The translations under genes and the position numbers were made by a program. Below the pieces are notes generated by a model. The model saw only the letters and a program-made list of their open reading frames with translations, did not search any database and was not told the origin of the DNA. 9,393 nt of DNA from Actinomycetes bacterium (GTDB taxonomy: Bacteria; Actinomycetota; CALGFH01), in assembly GCA_030146615.1 (NCBI GenBank), contig JASLBL010000579.1, positions 1-9,393 of the forward strand. The letters run 5' to 3'. Shown here piece after piece: positions 1-6,814 of this stretch; positions within the stretch are counted from its first letter, which is position 1; every line of letters begins with the position of its first letter.

Positions 1-1
1 C

Positions 2-142
2 CGAGGGCGCCCAGTCCCCGCGGTGGGCATGGCGGCCCCGGTCCTGCGCGTCGCCAGCTTCGACGGCACGCCGGTCACCATCGGCGGCGACGGCAAGGCC
101 ACACTGGTGGTGTTCCTCGCCCACTGGTGCCCGCACTGCCAG
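2..142 (+). pseudogene. TlpA/thioredoxin-like protein, N-terminal fragment
   Basis: Frame 2 from the window edge encodes the start of a redoxin domain: the short run AVGMAAPVLRV, then FDGTPVTI, a hydrophobic strand LVVFLAHW and the active-site motif CPHC (codons 128-139). Such membrane-linked thiol-disulfide proteins use the two cysteines to reduce or exchange disulfides outside the cytoplasm. In a normal gene about 100 further residues follow the CxxC. Here similarity stops right after CPHCQ, and the sequence runs into an insertion-sequence remnant, so this is a 3'-truncated fragment. A GTG at 23 and an ATG at 29 are possible starts, but the conserved AVGMAAP run begins before them, so the true start probably lies outside the window. 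The fold call is solid; the specific redox partner is unknown. Confidence 0.6.
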
Positions 143-176
143 GCTGGAGGGAGCCACATACGGGAAGCAGTCGGCC

Positions 177-318
177 GTGACCAGCGGCTCGCATCTTGGC
201 CCGATCCACCTCGGCTTGGACGTCCACAGGCACACACCATCTCGGTGGCGATCCTGCCCGACCGCGAGAGTCCGAGGGATGGCACACGACGAACCGTCAT
301 TTGCGCTTCAACGTGGGC
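177..318 (+). pseudogene. IS110-family transposase N-terminal remnant, frameshifted
   Basis: A GTG at 177, preceded by GGGAAG, opens a frame reading HLGPIHLGLDVHRHT. The GLDVH core is typical of the first catalytic Asp region of IS110 (DEDD) transposases. The family's next strand, ISVAILPDRESP, follows only after a change of frame at the CACACACC run (231-238), as if AC had been duplicated. A second frame change near 270-280 is needed to reach HDEPSF, which matches the family's conserved NDE/HDE segment. Nothing of the rest of the transposase is present before the stop codon of the convergent ktrA gene. I see no terminal repeats or bridge-RNA region. The match is short and rests on motif recognition only. 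Confidence 0.5.
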
Positions 319-334
319 CCGCGGTATGGCAGAG

Positions 335-1000
335 CTAGGCGAGTTCGGCGAACCCCTCCGCGCGGGAGGTCTCGGCGGCCACAACCAGGATGTCGTTGGG
401 GCCAGGGATCGTGTCGGGGGTGGCGTAGGTGAAGGAGCCGCCCTCCGGCTTGATGCAGACCACGGTGATGCCATAGCGCTTGCGCACCTGGGCGTCGGCA
501 AGCGTCTTGCCCACGATCTGCTTAGGCGGCTTGAGCTCGACCAGGGCGAAGCCCTCGTCGAGCTGGACGAACTCGATCATGCGCCCGGACACCAGGTGGG
601 CGACCCGGCGGCCCATGTCGTGCTCGGGGAAGACCACGTGATGGGCGCCCACACGGTCCAGGATGCGGCCGTGCGCCCGGGTGATCGCCTTGGCCCAGAT
701 ATCCGGCACCTTCAGGTCGACCAGCACCGAAGTGGTCAGGATGCTGGCCTCCACATCGGTGCCGATGCCGACCACGGCCCGACGGAACTCGCCGGCCCCG
801 AGCTGGCGCATGGTTTCCTCGTCGCTACTGTCGGCTTCCGCGATGTGGGTAAGGCGGTCCGCGAAGCGCTGCACGATCCTCGGGTCGGCGTCCACCCCGA
901 GCACCTCATGGCCGAGGTCGACCAGCGCCTCGGCCAGCGAACCACCAAAGCGTCCGAGCCCGATGACCAGGACCTCGGCCTCGCGGATAGCCCTAGCCAA
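335..1000 (-). CDS. ktrA: KtrA/TrkA-type potassium channel regulatory subunit (RCK domain protein)
   Basis: This 221-residue cytoplasmic protein has the KtrA layout: an N-terminal RCK/Rossmann domain (about 9-135) and a C-terminal RCK_C domain (about 138-221). The nucleotide motif is GLGRFG (14-19), with Asp37 at the end of the second strand for the ribose. KtrA forms an octameric ring under the KtrB dimer and gates it in response to ATP/ADP or NAD(H); in some groups RCK_C binds c-di-AMP. The start is a TTG at 1000-998 with a strong GGAGGAG (1017-1011) ten bases upstream, and no other start codon lies before GLGRFG. It overlaps the end of ktrB by 8 bases, so the pair is probably translationally coupled. 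Length and motifs are intact. Confidence 0.93.
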   Translation of the reverse strand: MARAIREAEVLVIGLGRFGGSLAEALVDLGHEVLGVDADPRIVQRFADRLTHIAEADSSDEETMRQLGAGEFRRAVVGIGTDVEASILTTSVLVDLKVPDIWAKAITRAHGRILDRVGAHHVVFPEHDMGRRVAHLVSGRMIEFVQLDEGFALVELKPPKQIVGKTLADAQVRKRYGITVVCIKPEGGSFTYATPDTIPGPNDILVVAAETSRAEGFAELA

Positions 1001-2354
1001 TGATCGGTCGCTCCTCCGGATAGCGATAGCGTAGCCCGCGTTCGCGCAGGGCGAGCGCGGTCGCCAGTGTAACCGGGCCGGTCCGCCCCAGGAACATGAG
1101 CAGGATCAAGACGTTCTGGGCGGAAACCGGAAGCTGGCCGGTGATCCCGGTTGACAGGCCGACCGTGCCGAAGGCCGAAAACGCCTCGAACAGCGTGCGT
1201 GACAGCGGAAACCGGCTCTGGGTGATGATCACCAGCGTGGCCAGGACCACCGCGCTCATGCCGATGAAGGCGACCGAGAGGGCTTGTCGTTGGGCGCCCT
1301 CCGGGATGCGCCGCCCGAAGGCGCTGACCGTCACTGTGCCCCGCGCCTCGGCCCAGACCATCAGCACGAGCACGGCCAAGGTGGTGACCCGGATTCCGCC
1401 GGTGGTGCCGGCGCTGCCGGCCCCGATGAACATCAGCACGTCGGTCACGAGCCACGACGAGTCTCGCATGGCCGCGTAGTCGAGGGTGTTGAAGCCGGCG
1501 GTTCGTGGCGTGACGCCCTGGAAGAAGCCGGCCAGCAGCTTGCCGGGCAGATCGAGGCGGCCGAGGGTGGCCGGGTTGGACCACTCCAGGGCGAGGATCG
1601 CCAGCGTGCCGACGGCCAGCAGGATCCAGGTCATGGTCAGGGTGAGCTTGGTGTGCAGCGACCAGCGTCGGGCCGCGCGCGGGAAGCGGGTGAGCTCCAG
1701 CAGGACCGGGAAGCCCAGACCGCCGGCGATCACGGTCAGCGCGATGGTCAGGCTGACCCAGCCGTCCTGGACGAAGCGCATCAGGCTGTCGCTGTAGAGC
1801 GCGAACCCGGCGTTGTTGAAGGCGGACACCGAATGGAAGACGCCGAACCACAGCGCCCGTCCGAACGGCTCGCCCTGACCGAGCCAAAAGCGGCCCGCCA
1901 GCACCACCGCGGCCAGGGTCTCAAAGACCAGGCTGAACCCAGCCACGCCCAGCAGCACCCGGCGAGTCTCGCCGAGCTCCAACACGTTGACCTCGGCTCG
2001 CGCGATGAGCCGTTGCCGCAGCCCGAGCCGGCGGAACACGACCAGCACGAGCAGCGACGCCAGGGCCATGAAGCCAAGGCCGCCCACCTGGATGAGCAGG
2101 AGGATCACAACATGGCCGAATGGCGTCCAGTACGTCGGCGTATCGACCACGATCAGCCCGGTGACGCACACCGCCGACGCCGCCGTGAAGTTCGCCACAT
2201 GGAGCGGGGCGGCGCCTGGTCCCGCTCTGGCGATCGGCAGCAGGAGCAGCGCCGTGCCGACTAGGATGCTCACGGCGAACGCAGTGGCCACGATCTGGGC
2301 GGGGTGACGCAGCCGGTAGCGGCGGAAGGCCCCACGCAGCGGTCCAGGGAGCAT
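993..2354 (-). CDS. ktrB: KtrB/TrkH-type potassium uptake channel membrane subunit
   Basis: This 453-residue integral membrane protein of the SKT (Trk/Ktr/HKT) superfamily conducts K+ (or Na+/K+) into the cell. The four pore-loop filters are visible, each with its glycine: VTGL (64-67), NNAGF (180-184), TAGF (285-288) and TVGL (399-402 region). The glycine-rich intramembrane gate loop GAGSAGTTGG is at 311-320, and the conserved GRTGP that blocks the pore lies near 423-427. I chose the ATG at 2354 because GGAGA lies nine bases upstream and the resulting length fits KtrB. The frame stays open to ATGs at 2363 and 2471; the latter would add a non-membrane Gly/Arg-rich tail with no visible ribosome site. 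It precedes ktrA in one operon. Confidence 0.93.
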   Translation of the reverse strand: MLPGPLRGAFRRYRLRHPAQIVATAFAVSILVGTALLLLPIARAGPGAAPLHVANFTAASAVCVTGLIVVDTPTYWTPFGHVVILLLIQVGGLGFMALASLLVLVVFRRLGLRQRLIARAEVNVLELGETRRVLLGVAGFSLVFETLAAVVLAGRFWLGQGEPFGRALWFGVFHSVSAFNNAGFALYSDSLMRFVQDGWVSLTIALTVIAGGLGFPVLLELTRFPRAARRWSLHTKLTLTMTWILLAVGTLAILALEWSNPATLGRLDLPGKLLAGFFQGVTPRTAGFNTLDYAAMRDSSWLVTDVLMFIGAGSAGTTGGIRVTTLAVLVLMVWAEARGTVTVSAFGRRIPEGAQRQALSVAFIGMSAVVLATLVIITQSRFPLSRTLFEAFSAFGTVGLSTGITGQLPVSAQNVLILLMFLGRTGPVTLATALALRERGLRYRYPEERPIIG

Positions 2355-2583
2355 GTTGTGCATTCTCCGATATCGGGCGGCCTGCTGGTCCAAGCGGCCG
2401 TGACCCCTGCCCACCGAAACGTCGTTGGCGCCGGTGCTGATGCTCGGGCCCTCACCGATCCCTTCCGCCATCGCGGTGTGTTACGCGGTCACCGGTCCAC
2501 CGACCGGGTCCTTGAGCTCACCTCCGGCGCCGCCACCCCCCAGCGTCGTGGTCACATCTCAGCGTGGTCGGTCTGCGTCTCGG

Positions 2584-2593
2584 GGAACGTTCC
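2584..2593. repeat. 10-bp perfect palindrome
   Basis: GGAACGTTCC is a perfect 10-bp palindrome 230 bases upstream of the chosen ktrB start. It could be a regulator site, but a single palindrome of this size in GC-rich DNA is weak evidence. Confidence 0.25.
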
Positions 2594-2853
2594 GGACCCC
2601 GCTGCCGCCCCCGGGATCCTTGACAGTCAGGCGCTATCGTCGCCCTTCGACACTCAAGGGAGTGAAACGAACGCCTAAGGTGCGAGAGGAGATCTCGGCA
2701 GACCCCGGTTCGCCCGGCCTGGATAATGCTCGACTTCCTTGAGCATATGCGCAGCTAGATCGGGTCGCAGGATCTCCCTGGGGCAGCCAGGGCCTCGGCA
2801 TAGTGCCGGCTTGACTGGTTGGTGATGGTTGGGTGAGTGGGCCGGGGTGTTCT

Positions 2854-2875
2854 GTGGACACGTTCAGGAGTCCAC
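2854..2875. repeat. 6-bp inverted repeat with 10-base centre
   Basis: GTGGAC and GTCCAC flank ten bases, directly followed by an ATG at 2877 that opens a 72-codon frame of unknown nature. The GGAG inside the centre would suit that ATG as a ribosome site. Function unknown; possibly an end of a lost insertion element. Confidence 0.25.
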
Positions 2876-3014
2876 GATGAAGCGGGAGGGTCATCACCCC
2901 AAAGCGGCGGGTCGACGTCACAGAGTAGGACCGCTCCTGCCGATCCGGGTTGGCTGTCACGTTATCCAACGCGAACGGGCCCCAGCCGCATCTGACCATT
3001 CCATACCCGCCCCC

Positions 3015-3031
3015 GGCCGCCTGCGGCGGCC
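3015..3031. repeat. GC-rich hairpin
   Basis: GGCCGCC-TGC-GGCGGCC is a perfect 7-bp stem with a three-base loop. There is no T-run after it on either strand, so it does not look like a standard intrinsic terminator. Confidence 0.3.
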
Positions 3032-3215
3032 ACGAGCCCGCCATGGCCACGCGTCGAGCCTGATCTACCCAGCCACGCCCCGTCACGGACAGTAGACCAG
3101 CCCGACGCCACTCCCTCGTCTTAGCGATCCGAGCGGCCAGGCGTGCTTGACCACCCGAGCTCCGCGCCGAACGCCCGACCGTGGTCACTGCCCAAATCGT
3201 CGGTAGGCGAGGACG

Positions 3216-3550
3216 ATGGCATCGGCCGGCATTCACAAGAACCGCAACGGCACCCGTTATCAGGTGTGGTGGCGACTTGACGACGGCACCCAAGGGTCCA
3301 AGACCTTCGACCCGTGCCCTCGCCCGGGACTTCAAGAACGAGAAGAACGAGCTCCTCGCCCAGACCGCCGCCAACTCCTGGATCGAACCGCGCCGCGGTC
3401 GCATCCTGTTCGACGACTGGGCCGACCACTGGAGGCAGCTCTGGTCCTCCAGCCCACGGCGCAGCCCCGAAGGCATGGAGACCACCGAAAGCCACCTACG
3501 CTGTCACCTCCGTCCCTACTTCGGCCGCCGCCAGCTCCGCCAGCTCACCC
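3216..3550 (+). pseudogene. Phage-type tyrosine integrase, N-terminal fragment, frameshifted
   Basis: The ATG at 3216 starts MASAGIHKNRNGTRYQVWW, the arm-binding N-terminus of actinophage-type integrases. The frame must shift by one base at the CCC near 3308-3312 (one extra C) to continue as RALARDFKNEKNELLAQT. A core-binding (SAM-like) domain follows, with ILFDDWADHW and LRPYFGRRQLRQLTP. Similarity ends abruptly at about 3550. The whole catalytic domain, with the Arg-Lys-His-x-x-Arg-His-Tyr residues, is absent, replaced by part of a TetR gene. A complete protein would be roughly 380-400 residues; about 110 remain. It cannot recombine DNA. It marks a former site-specific integration, but I see no att repeat or tRNA gene beside it. 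Confidence 0.72.
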
Positions 3551-3588
3551 CCTCGAGCTCGTGCTGCCAGCGCAGCACGAGCTCGAGG
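3551..3588. repeat. Perfect 16-bp inverted repeat at the integrase/TetR junction
   Basis: Arms 3551-3566 and 3573-3588 are exact reverse complements, separated by the six bases CCAGCG. The repeat lies precisely where integrase similarity stops and TetR-like coding begins. No T-run follows. The same bases read as LELVLPAQHELE in the TetR frame, so the symmetry may be partly a coding coincidence, or a palindrome at which the rearrangement happened. Confidence 0.8.
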
Positions 3589-4037
3589 ACCGGCAGCAGC
3601 CGCCAGGGGATGCCGGTATGGAGCTGGCCGAGGTGCCGCCAGGCACGCCCACCGTAGAGGCGCTGCGCCAGGTCGCCGCCCGGATGCTCACCTCCTCCAC
3701 CGACCTGTTCTGTCCCGACCCAGAGCGGGCCACCCGGGTCCAGCTGGTCCTCAGCCACCCAGAGCTGCGCGCCCGCGGCTGGAGCGGATGCTGGCCGCCC
3801 AGCGGGAGTTCGCCGAGTGGTTGCGTAAGGCCTACCCGGACCGGCTCGACGAGATCCTCGCCATGGGGCGGAGCAGCGCCCTGATCGGTGGGCTGACCGG
3901 CGCTGCTCTGGCCAGCTTCGAGCGCGGCGACTCGGTCGAGCAGATGCGCGAGGAGCTCACCCGGGTCCTCACCCCCCCTGGAGCAACTCCTCGTCTACCT
4001 CGATGGGCATCCGCCACACATGGGCGCTGCGCCGTAG
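3551..4037 (+). pseudogene. TetR-family regulator lacking its DNA-binding domain, two frameshifts
   Basis: In frame 0 the sequence ELVLPAQHELEDRQ resembles the end of a TetR helix-turn-helix domain and the start of helix 4. It continues through VEALRQVAARML and LVLSHPELRAR, the typical ligand-domain helices. A missing base near 3776 shifts the frame to LERMLAAQREFAEWLRKAYP and SALIGGLTGAALASFERGD. One extra C in the seven-C run 3972-3978 shifts it again to LEQLLVYLDGHPPHMGAAP with a natural stop at 4035-4037. The helix-turn-helix (about 45-50 residues) is missing, replaced by the integrase fragment, so it could not bind an operator. Its former target is unknown. Continuous similarity across the three frames is my evidence for one ancestral gene. 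Confidence 0.68.
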
Positions 4038-4081
4038 GCGGCTACGTCCTCGTCGTGGCGGCCGTCCCAGCCGTAGTAGGC

Positions 4082-4395
4082 TCAGGCGCGGCGAAGCAGC
4101 CGACCAAGCACGATGCCCGCACTGGCAAATGCCAGCCAGAATTCGACCACCAGCCGGCGACGCCCGGCACCCCAGCGCAGCTTGCCGTCCTGGTTGCCCC
4201 AGGCGTGGGCGCGCTCGATCACCCACGGTGGCCGCTAGCAGCCCCTCGTGGCGGTGATTGGCGGACGGGCAGCAGCGCCAGCGGGATGTACCTGGCCTCG
4301 ACGACGACTGAGCGCTTCAGCCCCTGGCTGCGGCGGTCCACCGGGCTGGGCCCGGCGGTCTGCCCGCCGCAGGACCCAGGGAAACACTGGCTTGG
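4082..4395 (-). pseudogene. IS5-family transposase remnant, truncated with internal deletion
   Basis: Read on the minus strand, the fragment begins with CGGQTAGPSPVDRRSQGLKR and VVVEARYIPLAL, the segment around the first part of the catalytic core in IS5-type DDE transposases. After a one-base frame change near 4262 it continues as ANHRHEGLLAAT, equal to the family's ANRHD...LL strand. At about 4226 it jumps directly to WVIERAHAWGNQDGKLRW, the family's C-terminal WVVERTxAW motif with the final Glu, and ends at TGA (4084-4082) after LVVEFWLAFASAGIVLGRLL. The N-terminus and the middle, including the second Asp, are gone. It begins only some 14 bases beyond the kdpE stop codon. No inverted repeats were found. 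Confidence 0.75.
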
Positions 4396-4408
4396 GGCTG
4401 ACGGGTAT

Positions 4409-5095
4409 TCAGTCTGGTGGCATGAACCGGTAGCCCATGCCTGGTTCGGTGAGCAGCAGCTGGGGGGCGGCTGGGTCGTCCAGCTTCTTGCGGAGGTTGG
4501 CCACATAGACCCGCAGGTATTGCGATTCTTCTTCGTAGCCGGGTCCCCAGACCTGTTCGAGCAGGAACCGGTGGGTGCAGAGCCGGCCGGCGTTGGTGGC
4601 CAGGACCTCAAGGAGTCGGTACTCGGTGCGGGTGAGCCGCACCGGCTCACCCCGGCGGGTGACCAGCCCGGCGTCCAGGTCGATGGTCACCTCCCCGGCC
4701 TGGATGCAGTGGGGTCGCTCGGGGCCGTGGGCTTGGCCGTGGCGCAGGGCGACCCGGATGCGGGCCAGCAGCTCGGCCATGCCGAACGGTTTGGTCACAT
4801 AGTCGTCGGCGCCAACATCCAGGGCGGCGACCTTGTCGCGCTCGCCGTCGATGGCGGTGAGGATGACCACCGGGGTAGCGGTCCAGGTGCGAAGCCGACG
4901 TAGGGCCTCCAGTCCGCTGATCCCGGGCAGGCCCAGGTCGAGTACGACACAGTCGGGCTGGTGGACCTCGGCCGCGGTCAGGGCGGCCTCGCCGGAGGTC
5001 GCGGTCAGCACCTGGTAGCCGCGGGCCCGCAGGTTGGCCGCGACCGTGCGCAGGATCGGCTCCTCGTCGTCAACGACCAGGACCCGTGCGCCCAT
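4409..5095 (-). CDS. kdpE: KdpE-type response regulator (OmpR/PhoB family)
   Basis: This 228-residue transcription factor has a receiver domain (about 4-118) with acidic pocket D9-D10, phospho-acceptor D53 in VVLDLGLPG, T80 and K102. Its winged-helix DNA-binding domain (about 130-228) ends in the KdpE-like signature VWGPGYEEES, then YLRVYVANLRKKL and the TEPGMGYRF wing. KdpE, phosphorylated by KdpD, normally turns on the kdpFABC potassium pump under K+ limitation; no such pump is in the window. I chose the ATG at 5095, which overlaps the kinase stop as TGATG; a TTG one codon earlier is less likely. All key residues are present. Its likely targets here are the phased repeats upstream of the kinase and the KimA-like gene. 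Confidence 0.9.
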   Translation of the reverse strand: MGARVLVVDDEEPILRTVAANLRARGYQVLTATSGEAALTAAEVHQPDCVVLDLGLPGISGLEALRRLRTWTATPVVILTAIDGERDKVAALDVGADDYVTKPFGMAELLARIRVALRHGQAHGPERPHCIQAGEVTIDLDAGLVTRRGEPVRLTRTEYRLLEVLATNAGRLCTHRFLLEQVWGPGYEEESQYLRVYVANLRKKLDDPAAPQLLLTEPGMGYRFMPPD

Positions 5096-5777
5096 CAACG
5101 GTTCCGGTAGTCGGCGGCGGGCAGCCTAACCATGAAGGTCGCCCCCCCACCGGGCGTGGTCTCGACGCGGAGCTGGCCGCCCAGGGCGGAGACGATGCCG
5201 CGGCAGATGGCCAGGCCCATGCCGGTGCCCTCGGGACCGCGGCCGTTGCGGCGCAGCCGGTAGAACTGATCGAAGATGCGGTCTCGTTCGGCCGCTGGGA
5301 TCCCAGGGCCGTGGTCGATCACGCGCAGCTCCACCCACCCGTCCAGGGCCCGCCCGGCGAGGGTGATGGGCTGGCCGTCGGCGTAGCGGCGGGCGTTGTC
5401 GACCAGGTTGGTGAGGACCTGATCGAGCCGGACCGGGTCAACCAGGATGGTTGGCAGGTCCTCGGGGAGGTCGACGAGGAGCTGCTGGCTGCCTTGGGCG
5501 CGGGCCCGGCGCACCACCGGGCCGGCAACCTCGGCCAGGGTGGTCTCGGTCAGCTGCGGGTCCAGCGCGCCCGCTTCGATGCGGGACATGTCGAGCAGGT
5601 TGTGGACCAGCCGGCTCAGCCGATCCGATTCCTGGTCGATGGTCTCCAGGAACTCCCGCTGCTCGGTTCGGTTCCAGGCGATGTCGGGGTCGAGGAGGCT
5701 GGAGGCCGACGCCTTGATCGAGGACAGCGGGGTGCGTAGGTCGTGGGAGACCGAGTTGAGCAGAGCGGTGCGCAGCC
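5095..5777 (-). CDS. KdpD-like sensor histidine kinase, C-terminal half (after frameshift)
   Basis: This frame carries the catalytic half of the kinase. The H-box is NSVSHDLRTPL, with the phospho-accepting His, followed by LDMSRIEAGAL at the end of the dimerisation helices. The ATPase domain has the N-box NLVDNARRY, G1 VIDHGPGIP, F-box IFDQFYR and G2 GTGMGLAI. The protein would autophosphorylate and pass phosphate to the adjacent KdpE. There is no good start codon at its beginning; the frame is the continuation of the upstream half, from which it is separated by one missing base near 5777 (GAC-GGC where GAC-CGG-CTG is expected). It ends TGA at 5097-5095, overlapping the kdpE ATG. As written, translation from the natural start would not reach it. 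Confidence 0.85.
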
Positions 5778-6626
5778 GTCCGTCTCAAGCAGGGCCTGGG
5801 CTTGGGTCCGTTCCTGCTCCCGCTGGCCATGGTCCACGGCCAGGGCGGCCTGGTTGGCGAAGGTGGTGAGCAGGCGCCGCTCGACCTCGCCGAACCCGGC
5901 CGGCTGGCGCGCCTGGGCGAGCATCACCATGGCCCCGACCGGCCGCTGGGCGGTGCGCATGGCCACCACCAGCGTGCTCGCCGAAGGGGCGTGGCCGCTT
6001 GGTGGCTGCCGCAGCCGGACCTCCCCGTCGGGGGAGGCCTCCAGCATCGCCGGCAGCTGCTCGGGGAGCTGGCCGTCGCTGGCCGCCACCACGACGCCTG
6101 GGGTGCTGTCCGAGGGCAGCACGATGGCGCAGCCCGCCAGCTCGAACAGGGAGCGGACGGTGGCCGCCACCCGCTGCAGGGTGGCCTGGAGGCTGTCGTG
6201 GCCGAGCAGGCTGTTGGACAGCTCGTACAGGGTGCGGGTCTCGTGCTCGCGCCGCTCGGCTTGGGCCCGGCGGCGTTCTCTGGCATCGACCAGCACGCTC
6301 ACGACCAGGGCGATCAGCAGGTAGACGGCCAGGGAGACATAGTCCTGCTGGTTGTGGACCTTGAGATGCCCATAGGGGGGCAGGAACAGCAGGTCGAACG
6401 CGAAGAAGCCGAGGCCGGCGCCGGTCACGCCCGGCCACAGCCCGCCGTTGGCCGCGGCCGCCACCACTGCGAGCAGGTAGGCCAGGGCCACATTGGTGGC
6501 CGTCACCCGCCCGCGGACAGCGAGCAGTCCACCTGTCACCACTGCCGTCCCGGCCAGGGCGATGACGTAGCCGGTGAGCACCCGCGGCCCTGCCACGCCA
6601 AACCCGCGCCGACCTGCCCGTTTCAT
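5776..6626 (-). CDS. KdpD-like sensor histidine kinase, N-terminal half (DUF4118 + GAF)
   Basis: About 283 residues precede the frameshift. There are four membrane helices (about 16-36, 43-60, 64-83, 96-114) with the DUF4118 motif FFAFDLLFLPPYG and a charged DARERRR exit. A linker helix and a GAF domain (about 130-270, FELAGCAIVLP to ERRLLTTFANQAALAVDHG) follow. Classical KdpD carries about 370 residues of KdpD/Usp-like cytoplasmic domain before the membrane part; these are missing, so this is the short form. I chose the ATG at 6626 (weak GGAG close by); GTG at 6653 is the alternative. In the given sequence the frame runs past residue 283 into about 60 nonsense residues, stopping near 5616. 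One base restored near 5777 would give a kinase of about 510 residues. Confidence 0.85.
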
Positions 6627-6673
6627 GGGCTCCAGGATAGGACGGCGCCTCACTGGCGGCCGAGGTGGAGCCT

Positions 6674-6727
6674 GGTTCTTGATGGGTTCTTTGCGCCGGG
6701 CCCGTGGTTCTTAACGGTTCCTTTGCG
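6674..6727. promoter_or_regulatory. Candidate KdpE operator: four phased direct repeats
   Basis: The divergent spacer between the kinase and the KimA-like gene has GGTTCTT at 6674, 6685 and 6706 and GGTTCCTT at 6716. The steps are 11, 21 and 10 bases, so all copies lie on one helix face. The copies form two 22-bp blocks, each ending in TTTGCG, 18 of 22 bases identical, with a 32-base period. Tandem direct half-sites 10-11 bases apart are the usual binding layout of OmpR/PhoB-family regulators, and a KdpE is encoded beside them. No clear -10/-35 pair was found on either strand. Pairing with KdpE is inference. Confidence 0.6.
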
Positions 6728-6814
6728 GACGGCCAGCACCCTCGATGGCGGCCACGCGATGCCGTGGCCGTGACCCGACAGCCGGCCAGCCGACATCGCA
6801 GGAGCACCCCGACC

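Larger units (their letters stand above)
2355..3215. other. Long stretch without a convincing gene, upstream of ktrBA
   Basis: About 860 bases separate ktrB from the integrase fragment. The part next to ktrB should hold the ktrBA promoter and leader, but I find no clear -10/-35 pair on the minus strand. I compared it by eye with the c-di-AMP (ydaO) riboswitch and saw no match. Short symmetric elements occur: the palindrome GGAACGTTCC (2584-2593), GTGGAC...GTCCAC (2854-2875) and a GC hairpin (3015-3031). The frames that are open here, the longest on the minus strand over 2634-3485, lack the G/C-rich third positions of the neighbouring genes and resemble no family I know. It may include remains of mobile elements. 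Confidence 0.5.

Noticed and set aside
736..1887. 383-codon open frame on the minus strand in another frame of ktrBA
   Set aside because: Arg/Pro/Ala-rich overlap in the wrong frame of two real genes.
1284..2264. 326-codon open frame on the plus strand opposite ktrB
   Set aside because: Antisense shadow of a well-supported membrane protein; composition dominated by Glu, Gln, Arg and His, no family match.
2620..2640. TTGACA followed by TATCGT as a plus-strand promoter
   Set aside because: The spacer is only nine bases, far from the usual 16-18, and no gene follows.
2355..2640. c-di-AMP (ydaO) riboswitch upstream of ktrB
   Set aside because: Read on the minus strand for the conserved riboswitch blocks; no convincing match. 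The spacer before the KimA-like gene was also checked and lacks one.
2662..2742. 26-codon frame starting GTG, reading MKRTPKVREE at its start
   Set aside because: No separate ribosome site, very short, and no recognisable family; could be the stub of a lost gene but unsupported.
2877..3095. 72-codon frame with a GGAG ribosome-like site
   Set aside because: Codon use is unlike the neighbours and the product is an unrecognised basic sequence; kept only as part of the unexplained stretch.
2634..3485. 283-codon open frame on the minus strand
   Set aside because: Third positions are not G/C-biased like the real genes, no known domain is visible, and its start lies opposite the integrase fragment.
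4409..4903. Long plus-strand open frame continuing from the TetR region across kdpE
   Set aside because: The minus strand here encodes an intact KdpE; the plus frame is only antisense shadow.
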